DNA of 64,000 bases from RBC074 sp964470555 (GCA_964470555.1 CAYYDG010000017.1:1-64000); one strand, 5' to 3'. Numbered from the stretch's first letter, positions 48,641-56,683 are shown. Made by a program: numbers and translations. The notes: a model not told the origin generated them from the letters alone.

Positions 48641-49486
48641 TCACTGGGAATTTTCCAGAATGAATTTGGCGATGCGTTCGCCGCCTTCGGGAACGCCTTT
48701 GTATCCGGGAAAGCAGTTCACTTCTATAACTGAATATCCCTTAGGTGTTTTGACCAAATCCACGCCGTAAAGCTGCAAACCGAACAATTTTCCGCAGCGT
48801 CGCACCAAATCCACCAATTCAGGATCGTCGCCGACCGGCGTGCCCAGTTTTTCTTCTTTGGTTTTGGCCGGGAAGATGCGTTTGATGGCGTGAACGTAAT
48901 CGCCAATGGCATAAGCTTTGTAATCGAAGGGTTCGTGCTCTTCGTATTCCTGCGCGAAGATCAACCGTTCGCCAAGCGCCGTGCCGTCTTCGCCACCGTC
49001 GTCGTCATCAGCAGAATTGTCCGCTGCACGGCGAGCGACCAAAGCGTCGAACTCGGCTTCGTTCAGACAAACTTCGATGCCCATCCCGCGACGACCTCGA
49101 TAAGGTTTGACGACAATCGGCATCTGCTGAACCACAGGTCGCAGCGTTTCAATCGAATCGGTGACAAATGTGCGCGGCGTGGGAATTCCGCCTTGCAACA
49201 GCAACGTGCAGGTCAACACCTTGTCGCGGACTTTCATCGTCGCTGGATATTCGTTGAGCAATCTGGCTCCGCGATAATGCGCCGCCGCTGCCAGCGATTC
49301 GGCCAGCGGCGAATGCGATTTGAAGAGGTAAACGTCGTAATCGAACTTGAAATTTTCCAGGTCAATCAAGCCGCTGCGTTCGGTGACGACCTCAACGTCA
49401 GCCCCATTGGCTTTCAAACCGTTGAGGACTTCATAAGTCACCGAAGTCGAACTGCGTGGCGGTTCCATCAAAAAACAAATTCGCAT
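48641..49486 (-). CDS. ATP-grasp enzyme 1 (RimK/ITPK-like)
   Basis: 281 aa cytoplasmic ligase or kinase. N-terminal pre-ATP-grasp domain 1-85; ATP-binding Lys127 in VVKPYRGRRGMG; acidic insertion 152-170 (DDDDGGEDG) absent from the other three copies; metal-binding Asp243, Glu255 and Asn257 in VIEVNCFPGYKGV. The Asn-x-Phe-Pro-Gly-Tyr ending resembles inositol-phosphate 5/6-kinases as well as RimK-type ligases. GGAGA precedes the ATG. It follows the MFS transporter gene and precedes phytase in the same direction. Substrate unknown. Confidence 0.85.
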   Translation of the reverse strand: MRICFLMEPPRSSTSVTYEVLNGLKANGADVEVVTERSGLIDLENFKFDYDVYLFKSHSPLAESLAAAAHYRGARLLNEYPATMKVRDKVLTCTLLLQGGIPTPRTFVTDSIETLRPVVQQMPIVVKPYRGRRGMGIEVCLNEAEFDALVARRAADNSADDDDGGEDGTALGERLIFAQEYEEHEPFDYKAYAIGDYVHAIKRIFPAKTKEEKLGTPVGDDPELVDLVRRCGKLFGLQLYGVDLVKTPKGYSVIEVNCFPGYKGVPEGGERIAKFILENSQ

Positions 49487-49507
49487 TTATTTCTCCATCG
49501 GAATGTA

Positions 49508-49569
49508 GACAGGATGAACAGGATTTTTCAGGATTTGAATTCATCATGAAAAATCCTGCCAATTCTGTC
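49508..49569. repeat. Inverted-repeat element, ACAGGATGAACAGGAT type, copy 2
   Basis: GACAGGATGAACAGGATTTT (49508-49527, continuing to 49535) pairs imperfectly with 49546-49569 (ATGAAAAATCCTG, AATTCTGTC). It fills the gap between the MFS and ATP-grasp 1 genes. Confidence 0.65.
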
Positions 49570-49577
49570 CAAGAGTT

Positions 49578-50849
49578 TTATTTCTCAGAGCGTGCGATCT
49601 TAAAGGCATAAACTTCTCCGATGATGGCCAGCGCGACTCTTGCGCCGAGCATCACGCCCAAGCCCCAGGTGTGCCAGAGAAATCCGCCCAGGATCGGCCC
49701 CAGCATTTCGCCCAGACCTTCGCCCAGACTCAGATGACCGATGATTTGCGCGCGTCGCTTGCGATCTGTTTGCGACACGCGAGCCATCAACGATCCCCAC
49801 GCCGGTCGAAAGGCCGCTTTGCCCGCAGCGTCAATCAAGCTGCCTGCGGCCAAACCGGGAAATGTGGGAGTGAAAAAGAACAACGCCGACGAAATCGTGT
49901 TGGCCAGTCCGCGAACCGCCAGCGCCAATTTGCGGCTGACGTTGTCGGCAAACCATCCGAAAGCAGGCCCCGCGACGATGACTACGACGACCGTGACAGC
50001 GTAGATTAATCCGGTTTGCGCTTCGGTCAGATGCGCATATTCGGTCGCCAGCACCGGAAACAGATTCGCAATCATCTGTGCCGTGCAGGAAATCAAAAAT
50101 CCGAGCATGGCATACGAAAAGATCGAAGTTCCGGCTGGCGTATCAGAATTTGAACCACTGGGATCGCGGGGAAGAACTGGTAACTCAGATTCGCTTTTTC
50201 CAGTGGTTGTTCCTGCCGAATTTTGCGGTTCGCGGACGTAAAGAGCGACAACAATGATCGGCAAAATGGACAACGCAAAGGCCAGCAAAAACACCGCCGA
50301 AAAATTATCTGCCATCATTGCCAGTAAAAATCCGCTGGCGGTTTTGCCGATGGCACTGGCCGTTTGTTTGGCCGTGTTGTACCAGGCAAAGGTCGAAGCG
50401 ACGGATTTCGCTTTGGCGTTTTCGGCGATCAAGGCGTTGACCGAAGGTTCGCGCAAGGATTCAGCTACGCCGTGCAGAAACCGCGCCGAATACACCTGCC
50501 ACGCCGAACCAGACAACGCATAAGCCAGAGCCGCCAGACTTCGCCCGGCAATCGCCAGCGTATACGCGCGTTTCAAGCCGATTCGATCCGCTGCCCAACC
50601 CATCAACGGTTTGAACAATTGTTCGGCGGCGACATTCATCGCCAACAACGCGCCGCTTTCGGTCAGATTCAGTCCCAGTTTTCGATATGCAAAGAGCGGT
50701 AGCGCAAACCCAATCACGCCGGAACTCAGTCGCGTCAGGAAGCCTTCGGCGAGCAAGGCCAGGAGCGATGGGGGGATTGGGAGACGAGGGGACGCGGGGA
50801 CTTTGGAATTCATTCGCTCGGTTTCTTTCAGAGATTTTTTTGCTGACAT
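49578..50849 (-). CDS. MFS transporter
   Basis: 423 aa with twelve predicted TM helices. It is a clear paralogue of the MFS half of the fusion protein at 43946-47029: EGFLTRLSSG against EAFLSRLSSG, GVAESLREPSVNALIAEN against GIADSAKGPSASAMIADN, and GKAAFRPAWGSLMARVS against GKAAFKPTWGAIAAKVS. Likely exports or imports a product or substrate of the ATP-grasp enzymes around it. The start is uncertain (50849 or 50813); residues 14-27 are encoded by one arm of a dispersed repeat, giving the odd PASPRLPIPPS stretch. Confidence 0.9.
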   Translation of the reverse strand: MSAKKSLKETERMNSKVPASPRLPIPPSLLALLAEGFLTRLSSGVIGFALPLFAYRKLGLNLTESGALLAMNVAAEQLFKPLMGWAADRIGLKRAYTLAIAGRSLAALAYALSGSAWQVYSARFLHGVAESLREPSVNALIAENAKAKSVASTFAWYNTAKQTASAIGKTASGFLLAMMADNFSAVFLLAFALSILPIIVVALYVREPQNSAGTTTGKSESELPVLPRDPSGSNSDTPAGTSIFSYAMLGFLISCTAQMIANLFPVLATEYAHLTEAQTGLIYAVTVVVVIVAGPAFGWFADNVSRKLALAVRGLANTISSALFFFTPTFPGLAAGSLIDAAGKAAFRPAWGSLMARVSQTDRKRRAQIIGHLSLGEGLGEMLGPILGGFLWHTWGLGVMLGARVALAIIGEVYAFKIARSEK

Positions 50850-50905
50850 TCAATGATGCCGTCTTTATTCACAGCGTCGCCCCGTCACCCTGTCTCCCCG
50901 TCATG
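50770..50905. repeat. Inverted-repeat element, GGGGAGACGGGG type, overlapping the MFS start
   Basis: Left arm 50770-50801 (TTGGGAGACGAGGGGACGCG) and right arm 50878-50905 (CGCCCCGTCACC, CTGTCTCCCCGTC) are imperfect complements. The left arm lies inside the N-terminal codons of the MFS gene and the right arm in the gap before ATP-grasp 2. Confidence 0.6.
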
Positions 50906-50907
50906 CC

Positions 50908-51723
50908 TTACACGGGTGTTTTCAGCGACACGCGCCCGCGCGCGTAATCATCAATGTAATCGGCAATCAGTCCGGCAGCGTTCGGCACTCCCTTGTAACC
51001 GGGGAAGTAATTCACGTCCACCACATAAGGGCCGCGGTCGCTTTCGATGATGTCCAAACCGTACAAGCCCAAGCCGCAAACTTCGCCGACTTTTTGTGAA
51101 ATGCGGCGGACTTCGTCGGTGATTTCTCCGTGGCGACCGGCGACGGAAAAACTGGTTTCGGAAAACTGTTTGCGAACGCCTTGCACCTGATCGCCGACGC
51201 AATAAATTTTCAGGTCTTCGCCGGGGCCGGGAATCGCTTCCTGAATAATCATCGGCGTTGTCGGAGCCGGAATCTTGTCAATGTCTTCCGGTGTGCGACA
51301 CAAATGAACGCCCGCTCCGCGATGCCCCATGTGAGGTTTGATAATCAGCGGATGTTTTTCCAGCAGTTGTTTGGCCAGGCTCAAATCGTTCGTCACCCAC
51401 GAATCCGGCGCAGGAATTCCGGCTTGCCGCAGCAGCTTCGACGTGATGATCTTGCTCTGGATCAGCGAACACGACTGATACGGATTGAGCATGTTCGCGC
51501 CTTGCGTAAACAACACACCTGCCAGAGCCAGCGACAATTCCGTGTGCGATTTCAGCAGGTACAAATCAGCGTCAATCTTCATCAAATCAGGCCGTTGCAG
51601 AATTTCTTCGGCAATGTCTTCGGTGACGGTGTACCCGCGCCCGCGCAGGATTTCGTAACATTCAACCAGCACAGGGCTGGGAACCGGCGGGACTCGGCGG
51701 ACAATCATAAAATGCAGCTTCAT
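50908..51723 (-). CDS. ATP-grasp enzyme 2 (RimK/ITPK-like)
   Basis: 271 aa. Same architecture as its three neighbours: pre-ATP-grasp 1-85 (DADLYLLKSHTE), Lys129 in LIIKPHMGHRGAG, IYCVGDQVQGVRK strand, Asp224, Asp236 and Asn238 in VVDVNYFPGYKGV. This copy is the closest to the inositol-phosphate-kinase signature D-x-N-x-F-P-G-Y. GAGGTAA precedes the ATG. Followed by the MFS gene 58 bp downstream. Upstream the run is interrupted by an antiparallel toxin-antitoxin pair. Confidence 0.85.
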   Translation of the reverse strand: MKLHFMIVRRVPPVPSPVLVECYEILRGRGYTVTEDIAEEILQRPDLMKIDADLYLLKSHTELSLALAGVLFTQGANMLNPYQSCSLIQSKIITSKLLRQAGIPAPDSWVTNDLSLAKQLLEKHPLIIKPHMGHRGAGVHLCRTPEDIDKIPAPTTPMIIQEAIPGPGEDLKIYCVGDQVQGVRKQFSETSFSVAGRHGEITDEVRRISQKVGEVCGLGLYGLDIIESDRGPYVVDVNYFPGYKGVPNAAGLIADYIDDYARGRVSLKTPV

Positions 51724-51779
51724 TGTTTTACCTCAATTGATTTACTCGGCTATGAAAACAGGGCTAGAATCCACCCGCT

Positions 51780-52160
51780 ATGGAACAGAAACAAATGGAA
51801 TCGAAACCGTATGTCACGCAACTCAGCTTTGAGTTTGAAGGCGAACCGCGAATCGCGTATCGCATCTCTGGCACGCGCATCTCGCTTGATTCGATAGTCA
51901 TCAACTGGCTCAATGGTGAAACGCCCGAAAGCATTGCGCAGAACTTTCCACCGCTTCCCCTGGAAAGCATTTATGGTGCAATCGCGTTCTACCTGGCCAA
52001 CCGCGAAGAAATTGACGAATACCTGCGGCAAGGCGAAATTGAGTTCGACAGATTGCGCGAGCAGTTGCGAGAAAAGAACTATCTTCTTTATCAGAAGCTG
52101 GCGGCTCGCAGACAGGAAAAACGAGGTCAACTTGCACACTCAGCAATTGGGTCAATATGA
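51780..52160 (+). CDS. DUF433-type antitoxin
   Basis: 126 aa. The central part (about 22-85) is a DUF433 helix-turn-helix: GEPRIAYRISGTRISLDSIVINWLNGETPESIAQNFPPLPLESIYGAIAFYLAN in outline. DUF433 proteins are commonly VapB-like antitoxins paired with DUF5615 PIN-like toxins, as here. Its last 4 bp overlap the start of the partner gene. ATG 51780 or 51795. It runs against the flanking ATP-grasp genes. Confidence 0.85.
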   Translation: MEQKQMESKPYVTQLSFEFEGEPRIAYRISGTRISLDSIVINWLNGETPESIAQNFPPLPLESIYGAIAFYLANREEIDEYLRQGEIEFDRLREQLREKNYLLYQKLAARRQEKRGQLAHSAIGSI

Positions 52161-52507
52161 AAGTTCGCTTTCAAGGTGATTACGATTTCAACGGTATTAT
52201 TATCCGCGCGCTACTTCGCATTCAGCCTGCTATTGATTTTCAAAGCGGTCACGATGCGGGACTGGAAGGTGTCCCGGACACGCAAGTGTTGGCAATGGCG
52301 GCAAGCGAAGGCCGGGTTCTGGTTTCACACGACCGCAGGTCAATGCCAAATCACTTTGCCGATTTTATTGCCACTCAAACTTCTCCCGGCCTGATTATGG
52401 TTTCGCAAGACTTCCCGATTCACGAAGCTGTCGAAGAGCTTTTACTCATCTGGGAAGCCTCGGAGGCGGACGAATACGTCAATCGAATTATTTCGATCCC
52501 ACAGTGA
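52157..52507 (+). CDS. DUF5615 PIN-like toxin
   Basis: 116 aa. Probable metal-dependent ribonuclease of the PIN-like (Mut7-C) fold. Acidic positions typical of the fold are visible in GDYDFN near the start, DAGLEGVPDTQVLAMAASEGRVLVSHDRR and PIHEAVEELLLIWEA. Coupled to the DUF433 gene by an ATGA overlap. Its last 20 bp overlap the 3' end of ATP-grasp 3 on the other strand, so the insertion is tight or old. Confidence 0.85.
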   Translation: MKVRFQGDYDFNGIIIRALLRIQPAIDFQSGHDAGLEGVPDTQVLAMAASEGRVLVSHDRRSMPNHFADFIATQTSPGLIMVSQDFPIHEAVEELLLIWEASEADEYVNRIISIPQ

Positions 52508-53285
52508 AAATGTAATCTGCCAACAACTCCGCTGCACTCGCCACACCTTTGAATCCCGGAAACGTGTTGATGTCCACGACGAATGGCTTGCCACCACTGG
52601 TAATCACATCCACGCCATAAAGTCCGACGCCGAACGCCTGCCCGCACCTCAAAGCAATCTCTTTCATTTCGCCGCTGACCTCAAAAGGTTCGCCGAGCTT
52701 GTCTTCCAGAGTTTTGGGTGGCCAGACGCGGCGCACGCCGAAAACCTGTTCGCCGATGACGTAAAGTTTGTAATCGCGCCCATCAGGTTTGTGATAACGC
52801 TGAGCGAAGACCAGTCCTTCGTCGCTGGTCACGCCTTCCAGTTCGTCGTCGGAATGGATGATTTGCACGCCTCGCCCCTGCGAAGCTGCCCAGAACGGTT
52901 TGACGACCAGTGGGCCAGTTTTCAACGCATCCGCCAGCAATCCCGCATGCGCAGTGAAAAAGGTTTCCGGCAAGGAAACTCCGGCGTCAAGCAGCAACTT
53001 GGTCGAAATGATCTTGTCGCGCATGGCGACGACGGTCGGGTACGGATTCAGGATTTTGGCGCCAGCGGCGTCCAGCACTCCGGCCAGACTCAGCGCGGTT
53101 TCAGTGCCCGATTTCAGCAGGTACAAATCGCAATCGGCTTTGACTGCTGCGACGTTGATCGCTTCGTTGTCAGGATAAATCTGTTCAACGACGATGCCAC
53201 GCTGGTTGAGCAAGCCAATCGTTTCCTGCATGACCGAACCGGACTTGGTGGCTTTTTCGCGTTTGGTGATGACGCCAATTTTCAT
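52488..53285 (-). CDS. ATP-grasp enzyme 3 (RimK/ITPK-like)
   Basis: 265 aa. Lys129 in LVVKPFWAASQGRG, strand LYVIGEQVFGVRR, Asp225, Asp238 and Asn240 in VVDINTFPGFKGV. The N-terminal part (DCDLYLLKSGTETALSLAG) matches ATP-grasp 2 closely. The 3' end overlaps the toxin gene by 20 bp. No strong site precedes the ATG. Starts 91 bp after ATP-grasp 4, with two AAGCTGNCAGCTT palindromes between or overlapping them. Confidence 0.85.
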   Translation of the reverse strand: MKIGVITKREKATKSGSVMQETIGLLNQRGIVVEQIYPDNEAINVAAVKADCDLYLLKSGTETALSLAGVLDAAGAKILNPYPTVVAMRDKIISTKLLLDAGVSLPETFFTAHAGLLADALKTGPLVVKPFWAASQGRGVQIIHSDDELEGVTSDEGLVFAQRYHKPDGRDYKLYVIGEQVFGVRRVWPPKTLEDKLGEPFEVSGEMKEIALRCGQAFGVGLYGVDVITSGGKPFVVDINTFPGFKGVASAAELLADYIFTVGSK

Positions 53286-53297
53286 TGTGTTAAGAGT

Positions 53298-53320
53298 AGG
53301 GCAAGCTGCCAGCTTGCCCT
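53298..53320. repeat. Short palindrome of the AAGCTGNCAGCTT family, copy 2
   Basis: AGGGCAAGCTG (53298-53308) and its exact complement (53310-53320) around one base, in the gap between ATP-grasp 3 and 4. Confidence 0.65.
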
Positions 53321-53368
53321 GTTTTCTGAGTTCGCCAATTCGAGCAAAAAGAGATTTTCGCCGGGATC

Positions 53369-53391
53369 AGGGCAAGCTAGCAGCTTGCCCT
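53369..53391. repeat. Short palindrome of the AAGCTGNCAGCTT family, copy 3, containing a stop codon
   Basis: AGGGCAAGCT and AGCTTGCCCT arms around AGC. The element overlaps the 3' end of ATP-grasp 4 and supplies its last codons and TAG stop (residues ...RASC). Confidence 0.65.
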
Positions 53392-54201
53392 ACATTTTTG
53401 CACAACGTATTCCGCCAGCCGTTCGTTTGCCGCAGGCACGTTGGTGTAATTCGGGTAATCGTTGATTTCAATGATCAGGACGCCAGCTTCGGTTTCGATG
53501 CAATCCACGCCGAACAAATCCAGTCCGAACAATTGTCCACAGCGGCGGCCAAGTTCTGTTAATTCCGGTGTCGTTTCGGCCAGGCCTTCTTTGGCTTTGT
53601 CCATGTCGGCAGTGGCATTGAATGGAGAAACTTTTCTGACGGCCCAGATTTGGTCGCCTATGCCATAAAGTTTCAGGTCGTAACCGTCGGTTTTGAAATA
53701 TCGCTGCGCCAGCGCGACTGGTTCCGGCCAATCGGTTGCGGCCATTTCGGCTGGCGAATTGACGACCAGCAATCCGCGCGAGTTATCGCCGAAGATCGGC
53801 TTCAAAATGATCGGGTAATTTTCGGCAGGAATTCCGCTGGCGAGCTGCTCAATCGTGGCGAAGTAGGTTTCAGGAATCGGCAAACCGCTCGACGCCAGTG
53901 CGATGGACATTTGCGCTTTGTTGTGGACGGCGGAAATTGCGGCCTGGCGATTGATGGTCAGACAGCCGCCGCGTTCGGCCCATTTGAGCAAACCGAGCAG
54001 CGCCCAGCTTCGCCCGCGTCCGACGATGACATCCAGTCCGGCGAACCAGCGGTCGTCGCCCATTCTATAAAACGCCTGTTGCGGATCGAGGATGGAAACA
54101 TTGTGGCCTTGTGCCTGAAGTTCGTTGCTGAGTCCGGTTGGCTGGCTTTGTGCCAGATAACGAGCTTCGGCAAGAATTCCAATCTGCAATGGTGATGACA
54201 T
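53377..54201 (-). CDS. ATP-grasp enzyme 4 (diverged RimK/ITPK-like)
   Basis: 274 aa. The most diverged of the four: Lys134 in IILKPIFGDNSRG, IGDQIWAVRK strand, Asp233, Glu245 and Asn247 in IIEINDYPNYTNV, where F-P-G-Y is replaced by Y-P-N-Y. The N-terminal domain also differs (GRGRSWALLG in place of LLKSHTE). First gene of the minus-strand run; GAGGA precedes the ATG. Its C-terminus comes from a dispersed palindrome. Confidence 0.83.
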   Translation of the reverse strand: MSSPLQIGILAEARYLAQSQPTGLSNELQAQGHNVSILDPQQAFYRMGDDRWFAGLDVIVGRGRSWALLGLLKWAERGGCLTINRQAAISAVHNKAQMSIALASSGLPIPETYFATIEQLASGIPAENYPIILKPIFGDNSRGLLVVNSPAEMAATDWPEPVALAQRYFKTDGYDLKLYGIGDQIWAVRKVSPFNATADMDKAKEGLAETTPELTELGRRCGQLFGLDLFGVDCIETEAGVLIIEINDYPNYTNVPAANERLAEYVVQKCRASC

Positions 54202-54429
54202 TCAAGATTCCTCAATGTGGATTGCGGCAGGCGATTCGACAGCCAATTCAATCAAGCGGATCGCGGATCAACGGGGAACTTACGTGGCGATTGGTACAGC
54301 GAGGCGATTATAGCCGTGAGCGGTGGTCGGTCAAGAAAAATGTCGGCGTAATGGATGCAGGTGTGTATACTTTGCGCCGGTTCAACCATTGATTAAGCAT
54401 TCACGCCACCTTATGAGGGGACAGAAAAG

Positions 54430-56679
54430 ATGAACATTCGTGGGGAGATTCATCTGACATTCAACAACGAAGTTCGGCGCGTGTCGTTGGAATCGCAACG
54501 ATTCACGATTGGCCGAGGGCCGGAAAATTCGTTGTGTCTGCCGGTGTCGGTCGTGTCGCGCGCGCAGGCAGAAATCATACGTGTCGGCGACGATTTTCTG
54601 CTGCGCGATCTGGGTTCGACCAACGGCAGCTTCGTCAACAACGCGCGCGTTTCGGAACAGGTGCTGGCCGACGCCGATGTCATTCGGTTCGGCAGCAACG
54701 GGCCTGAACTCACCTTTCGGCTGATCGAGAACGAAAGCGGCGAAATCGTCTCGTTGGCCACGCATCCGCGAAACACGACTGCCGGATTGATGGCTTCGTT
54801 GTCGGATCGGCTGAATTCGCCCGGAGATGTGTGCGAAGAAGCCAGCGTTCGGCAATTGCTGGTCGAATCGCATTTGAATAAAGGCGAACATGACCGGGCT
54901 TTGGAATTGCTGGCCAAATACACCGACACGGCGAATCTGGTTCCGTTGCCTGCGCCGTTTCGCGCCAGCGTCATGTTGTGGCTTGGCCGCGTGTATCTGG
55001 AAAGCAAACAGATCGATCTGGCGATTGAAGCGTTGAAACGCAGCCTGAATTTTTATCAACAAGCCGAGGCCGACAAACACGATGACGCAGGATTGGCCGC
55101 TGCGCATGCTGCGTTGGGGCGCGCGTTGGTCAACGAAGGCGATTTGCTGGCGGCGCGCGATCAATTGCATCGCGCTTTGTTGTCGGCGCGGCGAGCGGGC
55201 AATGTTCGCTGGCAAGCCGAAGCGCATTATCTGGTCGGCAAGGCGGATTGGAAGGAAGGCGATTTTGAAGGCGCGCGATACAACTGGGCGCGCGCCGCCC
55301 GAATGGCCGAAGAAGCCGGCGACGCCTTGCTGGAAGGCCGAATTCAGTTGCAGGAAGGGTTGGTGCTGTATACCGAAGGCCGGTTGAAAGAAGCCGTGCC
55401 GGTGTATCAAGCCGCCATTCGACAAATTGCCGCTACCGGCAACGTGCGGTTGTTGTTGAAAGGGTACAGCAGTTTGTCGCGCGTGCTGGCTCGGCTGGGT
55501 TCGTGGCGGGCGATGGAAAAATTGCTCGACGAACGTTTGCGACTGGCGCGCGATCACGAACTTGCCAAAGCCGAAGCCGTCGCCCTGACCGATATGGCCG
55601 AATTGAAATTGCTGCAAGGATACGTCGCCGCCGCCGAAGCCGCGGTGCAGCAGGCTGTGCAATTGCACGGCAAAACGGTTTATGCCCGCACGCAGCGAAT
55701 TCTGGGACGTGTGTTGCAGGCCGATCACGAACCGGCGCTGGCCATCGAAGCTTTTGAAAAAGGTTTGGCCGCTGCCCGCGAACGCGGCGCCATCGAAGAG
55801 CAGGTCTTGATCGGGTTTGAATTGGCGCTGGCGTATACCGAAAGCCGCGAATTCGACAAAGCCCGGCAGCAACTGGAAACCGCCGAAGCCGCCACGTCGC
55901 TCGATCCGGCGTTGAATTTGATGGCGCGCGCGTTGTTCACGCGAGGCCAGCTTCATGTCGCCGCCAACGAATTCAACGAAGCCAATCGCGCCTTCAGCCA
56001 GAGCCTTTCGATTTTCCAGACCATCCACGATCCGTTTCGCACGGCGTTGTGTCACGCGGCCATCGGCGAATTGCGATTGCTGCAACGCCGACCGGAATCG
56101 GCGCGCGCGCATCTGGAAGAAGCTCGCGCGGCCTTTGCCAAGCTCGGCGCAATGGTCGAAGCGCGCCGCGTCGAAGCCAAATTGGCGACGACGACATTGT
56201 CGGAAGTTCAACCGGCGATGACGGCGGTGTTGCCGGCAATGGGCGGCACCGCTCAATTGACCATGGCGCATCAGGCGTTGACCGGCGGATTGAAAACCAT
56301 GACGTTGCCCAGCGTGCAGCGTGTGCTGGTGGCCGTTGCCAACCAGGATTTGGCGGCGATTTTGCAGCGCGGACTGGAAGTTGAAAATTATCTGGTCGAA
56401 CGCGCTCAGGATGGCCGCGAAGCATTTGAACGCGCGACGGCTCCGGCTCAATCCTATCAATTGCTGCTGCTGGACGCGCTGCTGGAACACAAATCCGGCT
56501 TTGACGTGTGCCGCGAACTCAGAAAAGCCAAACGCGAAACGCCGGTGATCCTGCTTGGCGGACGGCAGGGCATCGAAGACAAAATCGAAGCGCTGCAATC
56601 CGGCGCAGACGATTTTCTGAGCAAGCGCAATCTGGTGTTTGAAGAATTGCTGGCGAAAGTAGAAGCATTGTTGCGGTAA
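54430..56679 (+). CDS. FHA-TPR-atypical receiver signalling protein
   Basis: 749 aa cytoplasmic. FHA domain 15-100 (FTIGRGPEN, LGSTNGSFVNN; the usual SRxHAE is SRAQAE). About 145-590 is built of TPR-type helical pairs. The last 120 residues form a receiver-like domain: Asp in LLLLDALLEHKSG and Lys in DDFLSKR remain, but the acidic pair near the start is replaced (VLVAVANQD) and the switch Ser/Thr is Gly (ILLGGRQ), so phosphorylation is doubtful. Divergent from the ATP-grasp run, with 228 bp between. It could sense phosphothreonine on kinases; partner unknown. Confidence 0.87.
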   Translation: MNIRGEIHLTFNNEVRRVSLESQRFTIGRGPENSLCLPVSVVSRAQAEIIRVGDDFLLRDLGSTNGSFVNNARVSEQVLADADVIRFGSNGPELTFRLIENESGEIVSLATHPRNTTAGLMASLSDRLNSPGDVCEEASVRQLLVESHLNKGEHDRALELLAKYTDTANLVPLPAPFRASVMLWLGRVYLESKQIDLAIEALKRSLNFYQQAEADKHDDAGLAAAHAALGRALVNEGDLLAARDQLHRALLSARRAGNVRWQAEAHYLVGKADWKEGDFEGARYNWARAARMAEEAGDALLEGRIQLQEGLVLYTEGRLKEAVPVYQAAIRQIAATGNVRLLLKGYSSLSRVLARLGSWRAMEKLLDERLRLARDHELAKAEAVALTDMAELKLLQGYVAAAEAAVQQAVQLHGKTVYARTQRILGRVLQADHEPALAIEAFEKGLAAARERGAIEEQVLIGFELALAYTESREFDKARQQLETAEAATSLDPALNLMARALFTRGQLHVAANEFNEANRAFSQSLSIFQTIHDPFRTALCHAAIGELRLLQRRPESARAHLEEARAAFAKLGAMVEARRVEAKLATTTLSEVQPAMTAVLPAMGGTAQLTMAHQALTGGLKTMTLPSVQRVLVAVANQDLAAILQRGLEVENYLVERAQDGREAFERATAPAQSYQLLLLDALLEHKSGFDVCRELRKAKRETPVILLGGRQGIEDKIEALQSGADDFLSKRNLVFEELLAKVEALLR

Positions 56680-56683
56680 AGCT

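Noticed and set aside
54382..56598. 738-codon minus-strand frame opposite the FHA-TPR-receiver gene
   Set aside because: The plus-strand frame has recognisable FHA, TPR and receiver domains; the minus frame is Gln/Arg/Phe-rich shadow sequence.
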